Shown here: one piece after another, positions 44,390 through 59,000 of the stretch | Numbering within the stretch: the first letter of the stretch is position 1 | Layout: the number at the start of each line of letters is the position of its first letter | Origin: Spongospora subterranea f. sp. subterranea | Lineage: Eukaryota > Endomyxa: Phytomyxea > Phytomyxea > Plasmodiophorida | Length of the DNA: 64,000 nucleotides | Assembly (NCBI GenBank): GCA_049724395.1 | Contig: JAUGWO010000102.1 | Location: 186,001-250,000 of the forward strand | Direction of reading: 5' to 3' | The notes under the pieces: generated by a model | What the model saw: only the letters and a program-made list of their open reading frames with translations | Told to the model about the DNA's origin: nothing | Databases searched by the model: none | Position numbers and translations under genes: made by a program

Positions 44390-46914
44390 ATGGATGCGTC
44401 GCTTCTCAATCGAAAAGGATCACATGTTGGAACCCAGGCTGCAACCATCGACATATCCACAGAGGCCCGGCTGCCATTGGAAAGCGAAGTATGTCAGCTA
44501 TCATCGTCCCAGATACGTCGGTTGATGTGGCCACTAGGAACGATCCAGGGTTCAGTATATGCTGCAAATGAGTATGCGGAATATAGCAAGCCGGGCACGA
44601 ATAAATGATATTGTTGCTGTTAGCAACCCGCATCTTAACCTCCGTTTCCAAAAGAGAACTAATGGACTCAGCATGATCGAATCGTGGATTGATGCTTCCA
44701 TGCTGGATTCACAAAACAATTTGACTAGCGTCATTAACAAAGGGTTCACGATCAGCTCAAAAGGTTTAATTTTCACACATGGCTCCATTGAGCTGCCTCG
44801 AGGAAGTGAATCGAAGAGAAGCCATCAGCTGATTCTTTGTCAGGTGAAGTGCTTCCTAAAAATAGTTCGTAGCTCATCCGAGAATTTAGGTCGGAGTTGG
44901 CAATTCGTTTTGTATTGAGGAGTCGGTTGTCTACCAGCAACTGGAAAAGGGGAAAGAGATCGAAATCCCTGAAGGATATGACAGCGTCTATATTCATCCA
45001 GGATCGCTGGAGGCGGAGGCTGGAGAGCATCCAGGTTCGCACTGAACTGTCTTTGCCATGCGATTATAATATTGCATCCAGGAAAAGCGGCAAATATTGT
45101 TCAGCAACGATTTTTACTTCGCGATCCAGACCTTATCCTGCCTACTTATGTACTTTCGTGTGAAATACAGGCATATCCGGATCGTGCAGTGAGTCGATCA
45201 GACTTTTGTATATTTACGTCTTGTTCCAAATTCGCTTTATAGGCTGAGCTCTGCAACGCTTGTGAGACATCGGCCGCAGTTATATTTTGCCATGCAGACA
45301 ACGCTAGGTATGAAGAGCCTCGTTATAGTTATGACCCTGACTTAAACATTCACATTGTCTAGCTTATGCGAAAGATGCGACCGGTCGATGCACACATCGA
45401 ATAAACTGCTAAGTAAGCACAAGCGCGTACCTATCGCTGAGGTAACCCGTTGGCTTACCAATATCTTCTTTCCTATGACAACCGTTGTAGAAACCAATCA
45501 TAGATTTCGGAAGTTGTGTATATCATCCGGAAAACAGTGTCGCATACTACTGCCATTTATGCCAGGTAATGAATGAGGAAGCGCATTATCGGGTTTTGAA
45601 ATTTCAACTGCCACATCAAGGTCCCTGTATGTATTTCCTGCAAAATGGTAGGAAGCCATTCTTCAGGAGATGCTAGCACACACAAATTGAACGCGATTCG
45701 AGAAGCATATGAGCTTTCGCTAATGGCTTCGCGCAAAAATGATCCCTTTCTCGCAGAAAGGAAGGTCCAGCATTTCAATTCCAATTAACCGATGATGGCC
45801 TAATTCATTTAATTAGGAACAAATTGCAAAGGATTTAGCAGCGGTGGACAAGCGGCTGCAAATGATCAATCTTAACGTAAAGGAAACGGAAGCCGAAATC
45901 TTGCGCAGAATGGAGCACGCACTTGAGACGTTGAAATCCTTGGCCAAGCAGAAGGTTTTGAAGCCAGATTCACTTGCATCCTCCATTTAATGTACTTACA
46001 GGTAAGTATAATTTTATCGGAGAGTGTCGACCTTAGAGGCCAACAATTTCGTATTAATTGGCTAGAAGAATTCCTCAAGGATCAGCAAAGAAACCTCGGT
46101 CCCGTAGAGGTAAACCAGCATCGTTGAACGGAACATCTTTAACTTCATACAACAGTTTCTGGAAGCCTGGTCGCGCCATGTAAAATATAGGACAGAACTG
46201 CATTCTCCTCCATGTCATTCGGTAGGTAGATAACTTCTGTCTATAAGGCTTCCATTGATAAATTTGCGATAAGGGTGTACACCGAAGCAAATCTGTTCAT
46301 CCTGATCTTGTTCTTCAAGGGTCAATCTCGGTAGTTTCCAAAGTTGACAAAGATCTCGATGAAGATGAAGATGAGCGAGAATTAGTCCATACTCGCACAA
46401 CAGAGCTTTACGACAGCGAAATATTACGTTCTGAGAAATCCATCAGAAATGATTTCGTTCGGGAACTTGAAACTAATCAACCATCACCCAGGGCACCCAG
46501 CCCGACGAATTCTATCAGCTCAATATATTCTGTAGCTCAAAGTCTTGCCCACTCTGTTTCGAGTGGAATTGCCGCTCCTGGCGGCAGATCGCTCAAGGTA
46601 TATACAGTTGTTTTACATACTCAACTGCTGAAGAAATGCAGGAATTAATCGCCGTTTATGAATCTGGCCAGCAAGTCACACGTCAAAATTTGGATAAAGC
46701 TTCACGTAGGAGCAGTGTAGAGCGACGTAGTTCCGTAAATTTCAAATCTCCTGAAGAGATGATAGCCGATCGCATGCGAACCCCATCCTGTGCTCGAATT
46801 GGCATCAGACGGGACACATCGCCTTCAACCGCCAGCATCGGCTCACTCAGCAAAATATCTGCAAGTAAAGGATGGATTGATATCTGGAACCGCACGTCTA
46901 ACCATGTCTAAATA
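44390..46914 (+). CDS. PARP-like domain plus B-box zinc-finger and coiled-coil protein
   Basis: Tentative start ATG 44390 (MDASLLNRKGSHVGTQ). Introns at about 44489-44555 (GTATGT donor), 44843-44889 and 45032-45075 join a domain that reads like a PARP catalytic fold: SNPHLNLRFQKRT, NLTSVINKGFTISSKGLIF, HQLILCQVGVGNSFCIEE, IPEGYDSVYIHPGS, DPDLILPTYVLSCEI. The final string corresponds to the PARP ILPTY/ILPLY ending. Then comes a B-box pair: CNACETSAAVIFCHADNA with SLCERCDRSMHTS, and CVYHPENSVAYYCHLCQ with VCISCKMVGSHSSG. A coiled coil follows (IAKDLAAVDKRLQMINL, ETEAEILRRMEHALETL), then a Ser/Arg-rich tail to about 46911. The B-box assignment is firm, the PARP-like one tentative; the catalytic H-Y-E triad is not clearly present. 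Confidence 0.65.
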
Positions 46915-47045
46915 CAAAGCATATAATAAATGACAGTTATATATACACGATATTTCTAGAAAATTCAGACACAAACATTGAAACGATTTGAATGCTTGTA
47001 AGCATAGAAAACTCGACGGTGCACGGCTGGATAAATATTATTTAT

Positions 47046-50000
47046 TTAAAACCAAGGATGCCAAGTTGGCAATTGCCCACTAAGATTCTCCTCAGCCATT
47101 GCTTGCTTAATTAATTGTAACACTTTTGCATTGATCGGTTCATGAGTATCATCAACGTCATTTTTGGGGGCAGCCATGAATGACTGAATACCCCTTAATA
47201 TCTGCAACATGTTCAGTCACGAGCTCACTAATTGACAGCTGCATAGACCTGAAGCGTATTGGAAGAAATCTGCAACCTGACATCATATTCAAGAGTCCGT
47301 TGCGATGAATCAGTTTGCACGCTTTTTTTGGTAGCATGCCACGACAGCAAATCATCCCGTACAAACAAGTATAGATAATTCTTGAGAACATCCTGAGAGA
47401 GGGATAAGAGATTGGCGTCCGTTTGATAACCCGGCTGACCTGATGTTTGAGAAGACACGCAGATAGAGAGACTATCGTGGAAGCCATAATTCCAGAAATG
47501 TGACAATCACCTAGATATACATCAGTAGCGATACACCACTGAAGTTGACAGCATGTTCATACCAATGAAAGTTGAGATGTTTGGAGTTAAACGAAAAGGA
47601 ACTGAATCATTGGATTCAATCATATTATGGATATTATACGATGGATAAAACTCAGTGAACATAACATCACCGGAAGTCCTAGAGAGAAGGATTTTTTGTA
47701 ATGATCGGTCGCCAATAGATAGAATATATGACAAAAACGACGCTAAACCGATTTGTTTCGTGAACTGCTTTTTGAAAGCCTGCCAAGTAAAGTGAAATTG
47801 AGTAGAGTGACCAGGATCGCAAATATTCGCATCTTATACCCAAAGAAGATTGTGATTCGCCACAGTGCAGTGGAAGTAATTGGATAGCGTCGTCGTAGGG
47901 ATAATAGAACTTGTGATTCGTCGGTACGCTGCAAGTCGAGATGCTCGGCAGTTTTGAGGGGACCAATCAGTAACACTTTCCAACTCTTCCAAGACAACCG
48001 AAAACGGTTGCTCTGGATCAATATTTGCACTGGCACAAGCCTCTTCGTAGACCTAATATTGACAAAAACCTTGAATACATTGATGCTCTGAACGAAATGA
48101 AGCAGAACCTTTTCAAGGCTCGTAACATCCAGTTGGGTTTGCATTAATCGTAAACGATGAGTTAATGGAACAACAAGGGGAACAGAAAGGGCCAGGTTCC
48201 GTTTCCTGGTCTCCTTGTAGCGCATCATCATCCTGTTAATGATAGTATATAGTTGCATCATGCGTTCATCACTTCTTGTGATATGTGCAATAGAATACTA
48301 AACAGAATTAAATTGACGTGGTTCAGTTGGCAACGAGGCAGGTACCTGAACTAAAAAGTGATAGGTAATGCCATCACTTCCTAAAATCGAAAGCCTTCGG
48401 TGCAGATATGTATGGGATAGGCGAACGACCGCCACCGAAGGCTCGAACCGCATAATTAACACATTCTGAAAGAAAATTCAATCAACATTTGGAGCAAGAC
48501 GCAACGCAACATAGCGACATAATAATGTGAGCAACTAACCTGATCTGTCGAAGGCTCATGATCGCACAGATACTGCCCTGGCACTTCAACTTCGTATGTC
48601 TGGAACCTCATCAAATATGGGCTTAGCGTTTCCAGACGTAAAAACATACGCCGGCGTTGCGTAACCTGTCGTTTTTTGTAAATATGCAACATTTGTTATA
48701 ATAGTTTTCTAGGAACGGACTTGATACTCAAGATGAGTTTTCCATTTGCACAACCTCGAAAGAAGTACAGACAGAGTTACGCCAGAAGTGGCTGAAAAAT
48801 CTGCTTCAAATGATTGTCTATATCGGCGCACGAAATCATTTTGAACAGGATTGGCGATATTTTTTGAAGTATTGAAAAAAGAACGCGATAATCGTGAGAG
48901 AACGCCAGCTAGTTGATCCGGGATCGGGCCAGAAAGACCCGACATCATAACAGCCTGAACTGTATGAGATCCGGTTTAGAAGAATTTTGTAGATGCAATA
49001 CCTGCTTAAAGCATTTTTGATGCAAAGAGTGCACTGAACCGAGCAATTCTTCCTGTGGTAACGGCTGAAATCGAAGATTGATTTCTTCAAGCATGTTCTC
49101 AATCTCAGTAACTAGCGATGGATGATTTTCACGCATCGTCAATACAATGGCCTCAACTAAAACATATGTTGTAATATCCTATAAAAATAATCAAACAACA
49201 AGCCTACCTAATGATAACGATGTATTGTCTTGCGAAAACCCATCTTGTGTGTCTTTCGAAATGGCATTCATTTCTCGTTTTTCAAACAGAAAAGCCCGGA
49301 CCTAATCCGCAATATTTAGAGATTTCAGTATACTGGTCACTATCTGATTACAGTATAATGCAATGCTTGAGGATATATGCGCGCTACTCTTTGCAAAATC
49401 AACTTGATAGAAGGCCCTTCTGGCCTGGCTAAGCACGTTAGTAGCTGAGGAAGCCAGAGAAGCCAAGCCCATAAGGGCACTTGTTCCGATGCGTGTTCGA
49501 ACGCACTGGCAACAGTACGTTCCTGAGGGAAATGAACCATAAAAATAGGAAAAAAGTATGTTCATACTCCCTACCTCAACATCATACGAAAGCAGCCATA
49601 TAACTCGGGTTATCATGAATCGGGCCCGCGCCTCTCCATAAGCAATAGCGTGCATGTAGCAGGACACAGCGCAAGTTGCCCATTCACGATCTTTTTTCAT
49701 CGCAAATACTGAGCCAGAAGAAGTCAAGGGCGGAAACGATCAATGGCAAAATATCACCTCGGTCGCAAAAATTCGCCCAAGAAAGCCACGATTTTCCGTG
49801 GTCTTCGCAAACATATAAGGCTGTTGAAAAGCTTGCATTCGCGTCGTCGCCCTGACCGAGATGCTGTAGAGCATCGCCCTTTAATCGAAACAGCTCGGCT
49901 TTCTAGAGAGCATTCATTGGCGGCAGCTTTGAATCTTGGGAAGAGACATGACTTACTTGTACACTGGAAAAGTAATCGATGTTTATCGAATTAATTAGGG

Positions 50001-53000
50001 CGAGAGCATCCTTATATTGAATTGGGGATCCCATGCAAACACGTATCTGCTCACGAAGACGGAAAAATGCATCGCTGGTGGAGATTGGCACGTCGTCTGA
50101 AAATTTATGTGAAAAAGCATTACGAAAAAGTTCAACTTTTAACCATTTGCAGTTTTGGCAAGGGCTGAAAGACATTGCGGGAATAGCTGCTGTTTTCGAG
50201 CGGTTTTAGCAAAAGTAAGCAGAGTCCATATACGATCCTCAATCTAGAAACATTTAGAGAATCAGAATTTGAAAAGACAAGGGCGACTGCATACGGAAGG
50301 AACCGCAGGTTTTACGCTAGCTTGAGCGACGCTTTGAAGAGGCACAGACTGCTGCGTAAGTTCGAAAATCCGCAGACGCCAAGACATCAAGTCAGTCCAA
50401 GTTGATAAATCCTCCCAATCATTAGGTAGTCTACATTAAATTAGCAAACAAAATTGTTCATCAGAGTGAAGTGGAACCTCTGCCTCCATTTAGTTAGATA
50501 CGAAGTCAAATCAACAGGCTTTCCTTGTGAGCGCGAAAGCGAAGCCTCATTTAGCATTGAATTACTCTCCTGAACCTCAACGAGACCTTGAAAATGAACT
50601 AGCAATGGAACATGTGCTTCTGATAGCACATCTGGTAAAACGCTCCAAAACTTGATTAGGGCCTAGCAAAACAATAAGGTATATTAACGATATTAAAGCA
50701 ACAAATACTTGTGATGTTCGTTCAAAAACTCTGTCAACATCCGCCTCACGACTGGAGACCGCGTAACAGATTTGGTGCAATGCGTGGTCGCGCATTATAA
50801 TTTCAGAACGAGGTTTCATGGACCAATCGCCAGATTTGCATGCCGCCTCAATCTATATTTATAACGAAATTGACACAACTCAAGCGAACGTTACAACGTT
50901 GACAAACCTGAGCATCAAGCGATCCCTGACTATGAGCGCAAGCAGCCACTGCGTCCCATTGCCCAAGTTGACGGGCTGAATGCATCCACTCATCATGCCA
51001 CAAATTCTCTTCCATTGCTGACACCTGATTACCCTAAACCAGTTATATTGACGACATGAGCGCCACTCAAAAGTTACCTTTCCAGCTGCAGGTAAGAAAC
51101 TACTGGGAATCGACGCCATTTTGGAATGCCCGTGTACTGCAGTAATCGCGTTGAAGAACATATTCTGTGCTCGAGGCCATAATCCAAACTGTTGAAGGGC
51201 TAACGCAGAACGGGTGATAGGCGCCTAAGGCAGAATTATGAACCTATCATCAAACAAAAACAACTAACCTGAGCAATTTTGTACCAAACACCAGCGAGAA
51301 TATCCCGCTCGTTTAGTGTCGTTAAAGTCTGGATTAACGCTGCCTGAGCCTCCGGTTGCTGCATCTGACGCTGCAGTAACGTAGCAGACAGGTACCAAGC
51401 ATTGTATGTCCGCCCAATGAACGCCAAACGCTCCGCAGGGAGATGCGGTGCTATGTCAACAGGACACGCCAAACACGATTCCAGTAAGACCTGAATGATT
51501 GAATTTGAATGTTCGCTAAGAAGATTCCGACATTATACTACCTGCACCACATTAGGATTTGCAGATTTCTGATTGCTATTCCAATCACGAGAAAGAAAAA
51601 CACCAATCAGTGACTCCAACCGCGAGCGTTCATCATCGTTGAAGCTGCCCCATATTTGGGGGAATATATCAATCCAAATAGTCGCTGAAGTTGCAGCATC
51701 GAGAGCAGTAAGAGTTGCCAGTGTTTCACAAATCATTTGAGGCTGTTGAGCTAATTTTAAGAAATTTCATCGTATTAAAACAACCTCCCAACCTTTAAGT
51801 CCTGCACTGAATTCAAAAATTCTTGATGTTCGTAATAAACAGGTGTTAACTGAAAAGAGGAGGTAGATAGGGATCGCGCATCAGGACCGCGGTCAATTAA
51901 CATTGGATCGTTAAAGCTGAACGAGCTGAAAAGAAGATGCAGCGCGGGTGTAATCCAAAATCCGGACATCTAAAATCCATGATTATTGAAAAAAGACAGA
52001 AAAAAGCTAGGGATTACCGATGTGGCGACGGCCTCAAAATCCGGGTGCCCAAAAATATAGCAAAGCAATCGAAAAGGGAAATTTTCGCTACCTAAGGAAA
52101 CTTCATCAAATAGATAATCAGCAAACAAAAAAGAGCCACACCCTCCATCTCAAGGCAAACACGGTTCTTGATGTAATCAATAAACTGCGAACGTATCCCA
52201 GCATCGGTGCAGTTTAATCCAATAAGCATTACACCACTGGGAACCGCTGATGAAAAGAGAATATTCCTACAAGCCCAAAGAAGACGATAGAAATTATGCT
52301 CCAGAGCGGTGTTCTCGCTTGTGGCAAATCGCATAGAGCACTTGATGATCATTTCGGCAGCTTTTCCATCTTGTTCGTTAAGCGAAATATTTTCTATCCA
52401 ACTTAACAACGAAAATGAGAGAAAAGTCTATCATTATTACCAGGACATACTCTATCATTGCCGACATAATCCCTTTGATTAGTTCGAAATCGGAACATTT
52501 TTCAGCAAATAACATGTATGTCTGAATCAGACATTTACGATGCTCAGCATTGAGCTGGGTACCAGAAACAATGAGACGTAAAGCAGATATTATACAAGAC
52601 GAGCTTGGACAACTTGCAGCTGAACCACGACGTTGAGAATCAGCTGCGATATGCGAAAAGTATTCACGAGACAGATTGACGATGGCGTGACAGAGCGCTG
52701 GGATATGTGACTAGAAAGGGTTTAAGGAAGTGGAAAAAAAATCCTGCTAAAAAAACTCCTACTTGGATGTAAGTCAAGTTGCACTTGGCTAGACAGCTGA
52801 GGATTTCAATTGCTGTTTGACACAGCGAGATTGACTGGGTAAGTCCCGCTTGGATGATCTGAGATATACCAGCAATGAACTCATCGTCGACCATAATCGG
52901 AATCAGAGCCGATAACGTTGCAGATAAAGGCGGTCGAATCTAGATCCGAATCAACAAAAAGCAGAAAGAAAGCATCGAATACTTACGAAAGGGGATTCCG

Positions 53001-56000
53001 ACTGAGCGCAGATTCTGATAAACCGTATAATGTGAAGAGCCCCTGCTCGGCAACTATCTGAAGATGTCAATGCGATATCTTTAATGCAATTTAAAAGCGA
53101 TATGCATTGCTCATTAGATAATCCACCCCCGAGGCCACCAGTTACCGATAGAGCATCAAGTTTAAGAACAAGGTGGGAATTCTGCGAAAGAATCTTAAGC
53201 AGCAGAGCCTGAGTAATGCTTTGTCTTAACAGGTGGGTAAACCGCTAAACGAAAGAACTGACCTGGCATCGCATCCCGAGAGATTTTTGCGAAGGAACTT
53301 CAGTGGTCGATACAATGAGAGAAAACAATGTAGACGCCAATGCGTCGGCGGCAGAGGGCAGGTCGAGGGATGAGACGGACATAGCAGAATCATTAGACAG
53401 GTCCAATTTAACACGTTTAGAAACATGAGTGTCATGGGCTATTTGAAGCAAAGCAGGTAAGAGCGACACATCCCCGAGTGGTGGGGGTAAAGACAGCGAC
53501 TTGTCAATATGTGAGAAATTGCCCGACAATGAATGGTCTTCAGACCAGGACATGACAAGACATATTGAATCGTACGCAACCTAATCCCGGTTTGAGCTTA
53601 CAAATAACGACCTGTAGAAGTTACCCACCTGCCGGACGTCTCCAGGATCCTGGGAAGACGAAGCAATGAACTTATCGAGACATGAGATAATAATGGGGGA
53701 AAAAATATCCCTGATGAAGTCATTGAGTTCTGTATTTTCAATACACAATGGGAGATACGTACCGAAAACGACGAAAATGCTCTTGAAAACGGGAGAGGAT
53801 GATTAGTATATGTTGAAGATGCTGCAAATCAGATGATTGCTCAGACAAAAAATATCGTCGAGTCCATAAGATATAATCAGGCACGATAGTCGGATGATGG
53901 TATTCCGATGCAGCAGAAAGAGAAGGAAGCAAAAAATTGAGCGCTTCATGAACTTTCGTACGAGTCTAACAACGAAACTGTCAACAGTTAAACAAACGAC
54001 GGAGCAGCAACGGTACCGAGATTTGCCACTGGGTCAAAACCGCCAGATACAGAGACAGTCTAATTTGGTGTAGAAAGTTATTAGTACTATTGGAACCCAC
54101 AAACTTGGACAAAGCAATGAATGAACTCATTTGGGCATGTGAATTATCCCGGGCGCATCCTGCCCAGATATATTGCAACATGCTAGTTTGGAAAAGAGGA
54201 TCGTATCTATGAAACTCACTGATGATTAAAAGCAAACGAGGTTTCATCATGACGAAGTGAGTTACTTTGATAATGGCAAAACATGGCTCACAAGATTAGA
54301 TAAAGCGGAATCATATATGTCAGGCAACGACGTGCTTCCCGTGATAATTGGAGGCAAAACGACGGAGAGCGCCTCCAAATACTGCCTGGTGTCGCGATTC
54401 TCCAAGACCAACCTGACAGGCATCAATGACAGAGAGCATATTCAAAATAAGTATTTACCGCTGGAAGATAGGGGTGATTATCAAATTGAGAGCCTTTGTT
54501 TTCACGGCATACGCAGCAGGACCACGGCCAAGAGTGGAAATGAATGTCAACAAGGTGAGCTCAGCCTGATCACCATTGACAACCTCGTTCGTGATAAATT
54601 CGGAAAGAAAAGTATAATCAGAGATGCCGCGAAACACCAGAGCAAAAAGAAGTCTCCAAAGATATGAGCAGCTCATCGCCGCGTTTGCCTGACAAAACTA
54701 GAAAGGAGATATTCACAAATAAGCCATGTCAAAAGATAAATATCGGGCACCTTCATCAAAATTTCGGCAATCATTAAATTTTCTTGAGCAAAATTGACGT
54801 CAATAAGACTTTCTGTCACATAATCGTCGTCGTTGACAAACGAAAGAGCGGCGGACATGCGATCATCCCAAAGTGCAATAAGATGATTCAAAATGACGTC
54901 GCATCCTCCAATTCCAGTAGTTGCTACGCAAAGTAACTTGTGTGAATATAAGATAGCGGCTGAAAAAACACACGTACAAAGAATATGCACGATACTGATA
55001 ACCTGAGAGCGAACCTCAGATTTATCGTAGGCGACGTCAGACCCATCTTCTGACTAGTAACATTTGTGAGTTATATAATGAACAAATGAATGCAAGATGA
55101 AGGATATACACTAAATGCAATGCCGACAAGCGATGGCATTGAGTCTCTCACGCATTGGATCAGCATACCAGCATTATCAACTCCAGTCTGTAAACACTCT
55201 CTGAAAAGCCGGGATATTGACCGGTTGCTTAAACTTGAGGACTGAAGAAAAAATGCAGCAGAATCGGCGCAATAATCCTTATGGTTAATGAGGCGGAGGA
55301 GAGGGAGCCTGAAAGGGGAGCTCGGACCATGACTAGAACCTCCATATATCTGGTAAACTAGTAAGTGATGGACGAATGAGGTGTCTCTCAAACATAAACC
55401 TGGATCATGGGAAATAGACTTTCCAAGTGTACGATGGACATGATAACCTTCTGAAGAAAACTACCAGAGATTTTTGGCAAAAGGTGAAAAGTGTCCAAGA
55501 TCGCAGCCGGAATTAAAATGTCACTCCAGCGAAATGCATTGCTACTGCCAGAAGGTTGACCAACTCCCGAACTGTTTGCAGGTGTAGTTGATATTCCAGA
55601 AGCGGATTCAATGGCTGCAGAACTGTCCCGTGCAAGGTTGGAGATAACCTGAAGTCATCACTTAAGCCAAGCAAACCGACCAATACAATGAACCAACTCG
55701 GCTAAAGCTCTCAAGATGTTCGAACAACTTCTGAGATAATGTAATGTTGAAACATTTAGATAGAATCTTCAGCAAACGGGACAACATTGTTAACAGAGGA
55801 AGAGAGAGCTTTTGATATTCCGCAAAATTAGATAAAACAGGCCGAAGACAGGATTGCAGAAGAACTTTTGGGGGCCGTTCCTGTTCACACGCTAAGGCCA
55901 TGCCTTGATCAGCCGCGTGTGCCACCTGAACAAAGACGTTTCATACAAACAGCGAAGATGAATAAGTATCTTAAATACTTCTTCATGCGTTGACCTCAAA

Positions 56001-59000
56001 GACTCGAAAAGCGCAGCGATTATTTTGTTTCGTAAATTAGCTGGATTCGGATCCGGTTCATTAGATGCCGCAGCAGGAGAAAAATCAGCGCCCGACGGAG
56101 AAGGAGACATGATCAACCTATCAAATGGATCCGGCGTAGTCTATATTCTAAATTTTGGAAAAGAGCTGAACGAATAATGTCACAACTTACAGGAGAAGAA
56201 AAAGCGAATTGCCGTTGAAGTTGTGGACATCTGACGGCAGCAGAAAGCAACTTGATGCTCTCAACACGCTGAAGCATTAACAACTTCGCTCGTCCAGCAT
56301 GACCAGTGGAAGCGCTGGTCGAAGAATTTGATGATGCGTTCGCTGCTCTAAGAAAAAATAAGCCAGTATTTGTTGATAAAAACCTGTTTTACGCTGATGC
56401 CGATTCATCATGACGAATCTCCGCGGCTAAGGATAAAAGCAGGTCGAAAAAATCCGACGTAATCTGAGAAGTAATGTGACCAACAAAAACCACTAGAGAC
56501 AGTCGTATACTTCTATTAAAGGAGGGTCTAATGACAATGCATACGCAGTGGCGGAAATGAACCCAATTCTGATAGAGGGGGCTAACGTGTGAAGACGACG
56601 AGCAAGGACAGGATTAACAAGGCCAGCACGATAAGGCTTGAGTAGCTCACAAACAGGAGAGCGACTGATGGAGGAGACTGCGCACGAATAAATTGGGGGG
56701 TTTGTAAGTTTTTCGTGAAGGCATACTCATTTCTAGTAGGTTCTGAGCACAATCGCGAACCACAGAAACTGAAGACGTTAGCACAGAAGCAAGGCTTGCA
56801 ATCAGTGGAGATGCATCTGTCTCAATAAGGGAACATGTCCTGACCACCTGATTATCAATGAGTATTCAGGATGCCAATATAAACGATGAGAACTAATACA
56901 TGTTCCAGAGTGCGAAGAGCAAGGGAATAGATCTCGGCGTCAATATCTGATTTGGAATCACGCAAGGAGAATATTAAACCACGAAACAATTCAAGCTAAG
57001 AGGCTAATAAATTCACAGTAACATCAAGAAAAAAACGGTTGGACCTGGTTTGCATGCAACCATTGAATAGGAAGGCGAATCGCTAATTCCGATACCAACT
57101 TGACTCCGGCAAACCGAAACTGCAACTGTTTCAGTGAATAGAGGAAACGACCGGTAAAGCCATACATTGGAGCTGGCATAATGACAGAAATGGACGGCTT
57201 GAGAAAAGACATGCTGAAGTGTAGCATGGGGGCGCGACAACGAATCACTTCCGATCACAGAAGAGAAATCGTTTAACCAAATGCGAAACTGAGACCATCC
57301 AACTTCAAAGATAGCACTTTCCGATGAACAAATTGCATTAAGGAGGGTATCAATATACGAAATTCCATCTACGCTGATGTACGAGGAATGGAGGGTCTGT
57401 CAAGGGAATTAGCAAGTAAATAAGCCCGCGACAAAATCAACAAACCGGGTCCCCGAGAAGTAGAGCAAAATGGCGTGCAATATCTGTCAGAAATTGCTCT
57501 GAGCGTCGGACTTGATGAAGCCCAACGCCGGATATCAACGACGACACAAGTAAGGAAAAAATACGTTCTTCTTCAATGATATGGACGCTGCGCTGCTCAC
57601 GTTCTTTCGAGATATTGTCATTCGACATTGGGCAATACCTGATATCAACAAAAGCAAATGTGAGAACCTAACAGAGTCGTTTCAGATGAATTACATCTGA
57701 GGCGGATTGGACTGGCTGCTGGAAAGCAACGAGAGAATCGAGAGCTCAGCTATATCGGCTGCAGCTTCGACCAACCTTGGGGAAGAATTTGCAATGTCAT
57801 CACAGAGAATTTGATTAACACGTTTCGCGACGTTTCTAGCAGTAACGGCGACGCTATCACAGATGAATATACGAGGACCAGCACAGCCATTACTTGATGA
57901 AAAATACAGATAAATAACATTGTTCAAAATGTGCGAAACATATACCTATAAGTGAGGCAATCTTGCAAACCCGTGATGAAAAACCTTCTATTTCGGCCAG
58001 AAAACGCACCAAGAACATGCATCGCTGTAAGTGCGAACGAAGACGACGGAGACCGCAACAAGGTACACAGACCGATCATGATACGGCGTAAAAACCTTCA
58101 TAAGAAATTGAAAACGTATACATAAAGCAAAATCGGTCGTACTTTTCGACGATTGGATAGAGGAAATCAAGATCTAAGTTGTCGATCCAAAATTCCAGCG
58201 TCCTTAGACCTAATATCAGATGTAAGGAAATTGGCCTAGATGTTAAGAACAGAGCACAGACCAAGCTTAACAATCCCCTCAGAAGTTGATTCAAGCGCAA
58301 TCGCAACTGTTTCCATAAGGTTCGAGATGAAAGGCAATAACGATGAAAGGCGAGCCGGGACAGTTAATGCTGCCTCGACGGCTAGGTTGGAAATCGTGGC
58401 TGAGCAACCCGATCGCACAATCTACAATTTGAAGTGAACTTGAAATACAACAACAGATTCGATACCTGACTTACAGAAAGGACTCCGGTAAGAAACTCTG
58501 GCATAATTGGCAAAAATTCCTTATAGAGGCGTTCGAACATTCCACCTCCGATTCCACGAAATCTAACATGAAACTAAGCAACTTACTACTTATTACAAAT
58601 TTGCAATACAGATGTTTCAAAATCATGAAATAGGACCGGGGATCTTTAGCAATCATTATGTACTCCAGACACATTTGTACCATACGACACAGATATGGAC
58701 GCAGAACAAATTCTAGATCGGCGAACATACTGAGAGATCCTGAAAATTGAGATCTTAATTCTTAACAACCCACATTATCTTGATGTCGATACCTAAAACA
58801 ATGCGAAAAAGGTTGATCCGAACTTTGGATTCCACTGATTCGAATGAAGCGATTGATCGAAAGGATTTTGGCTGAAATAAAGAAGAAAGTAGCAAATCGG
58901 CAAAAACCTAGAACCGCTCAACTTATTTTCAGGGTCTCGAAGCAAAATGCGTTTCAATACTTTGGATATATTGGCGTTTGCAAGAAAATGCTGAGGAATC

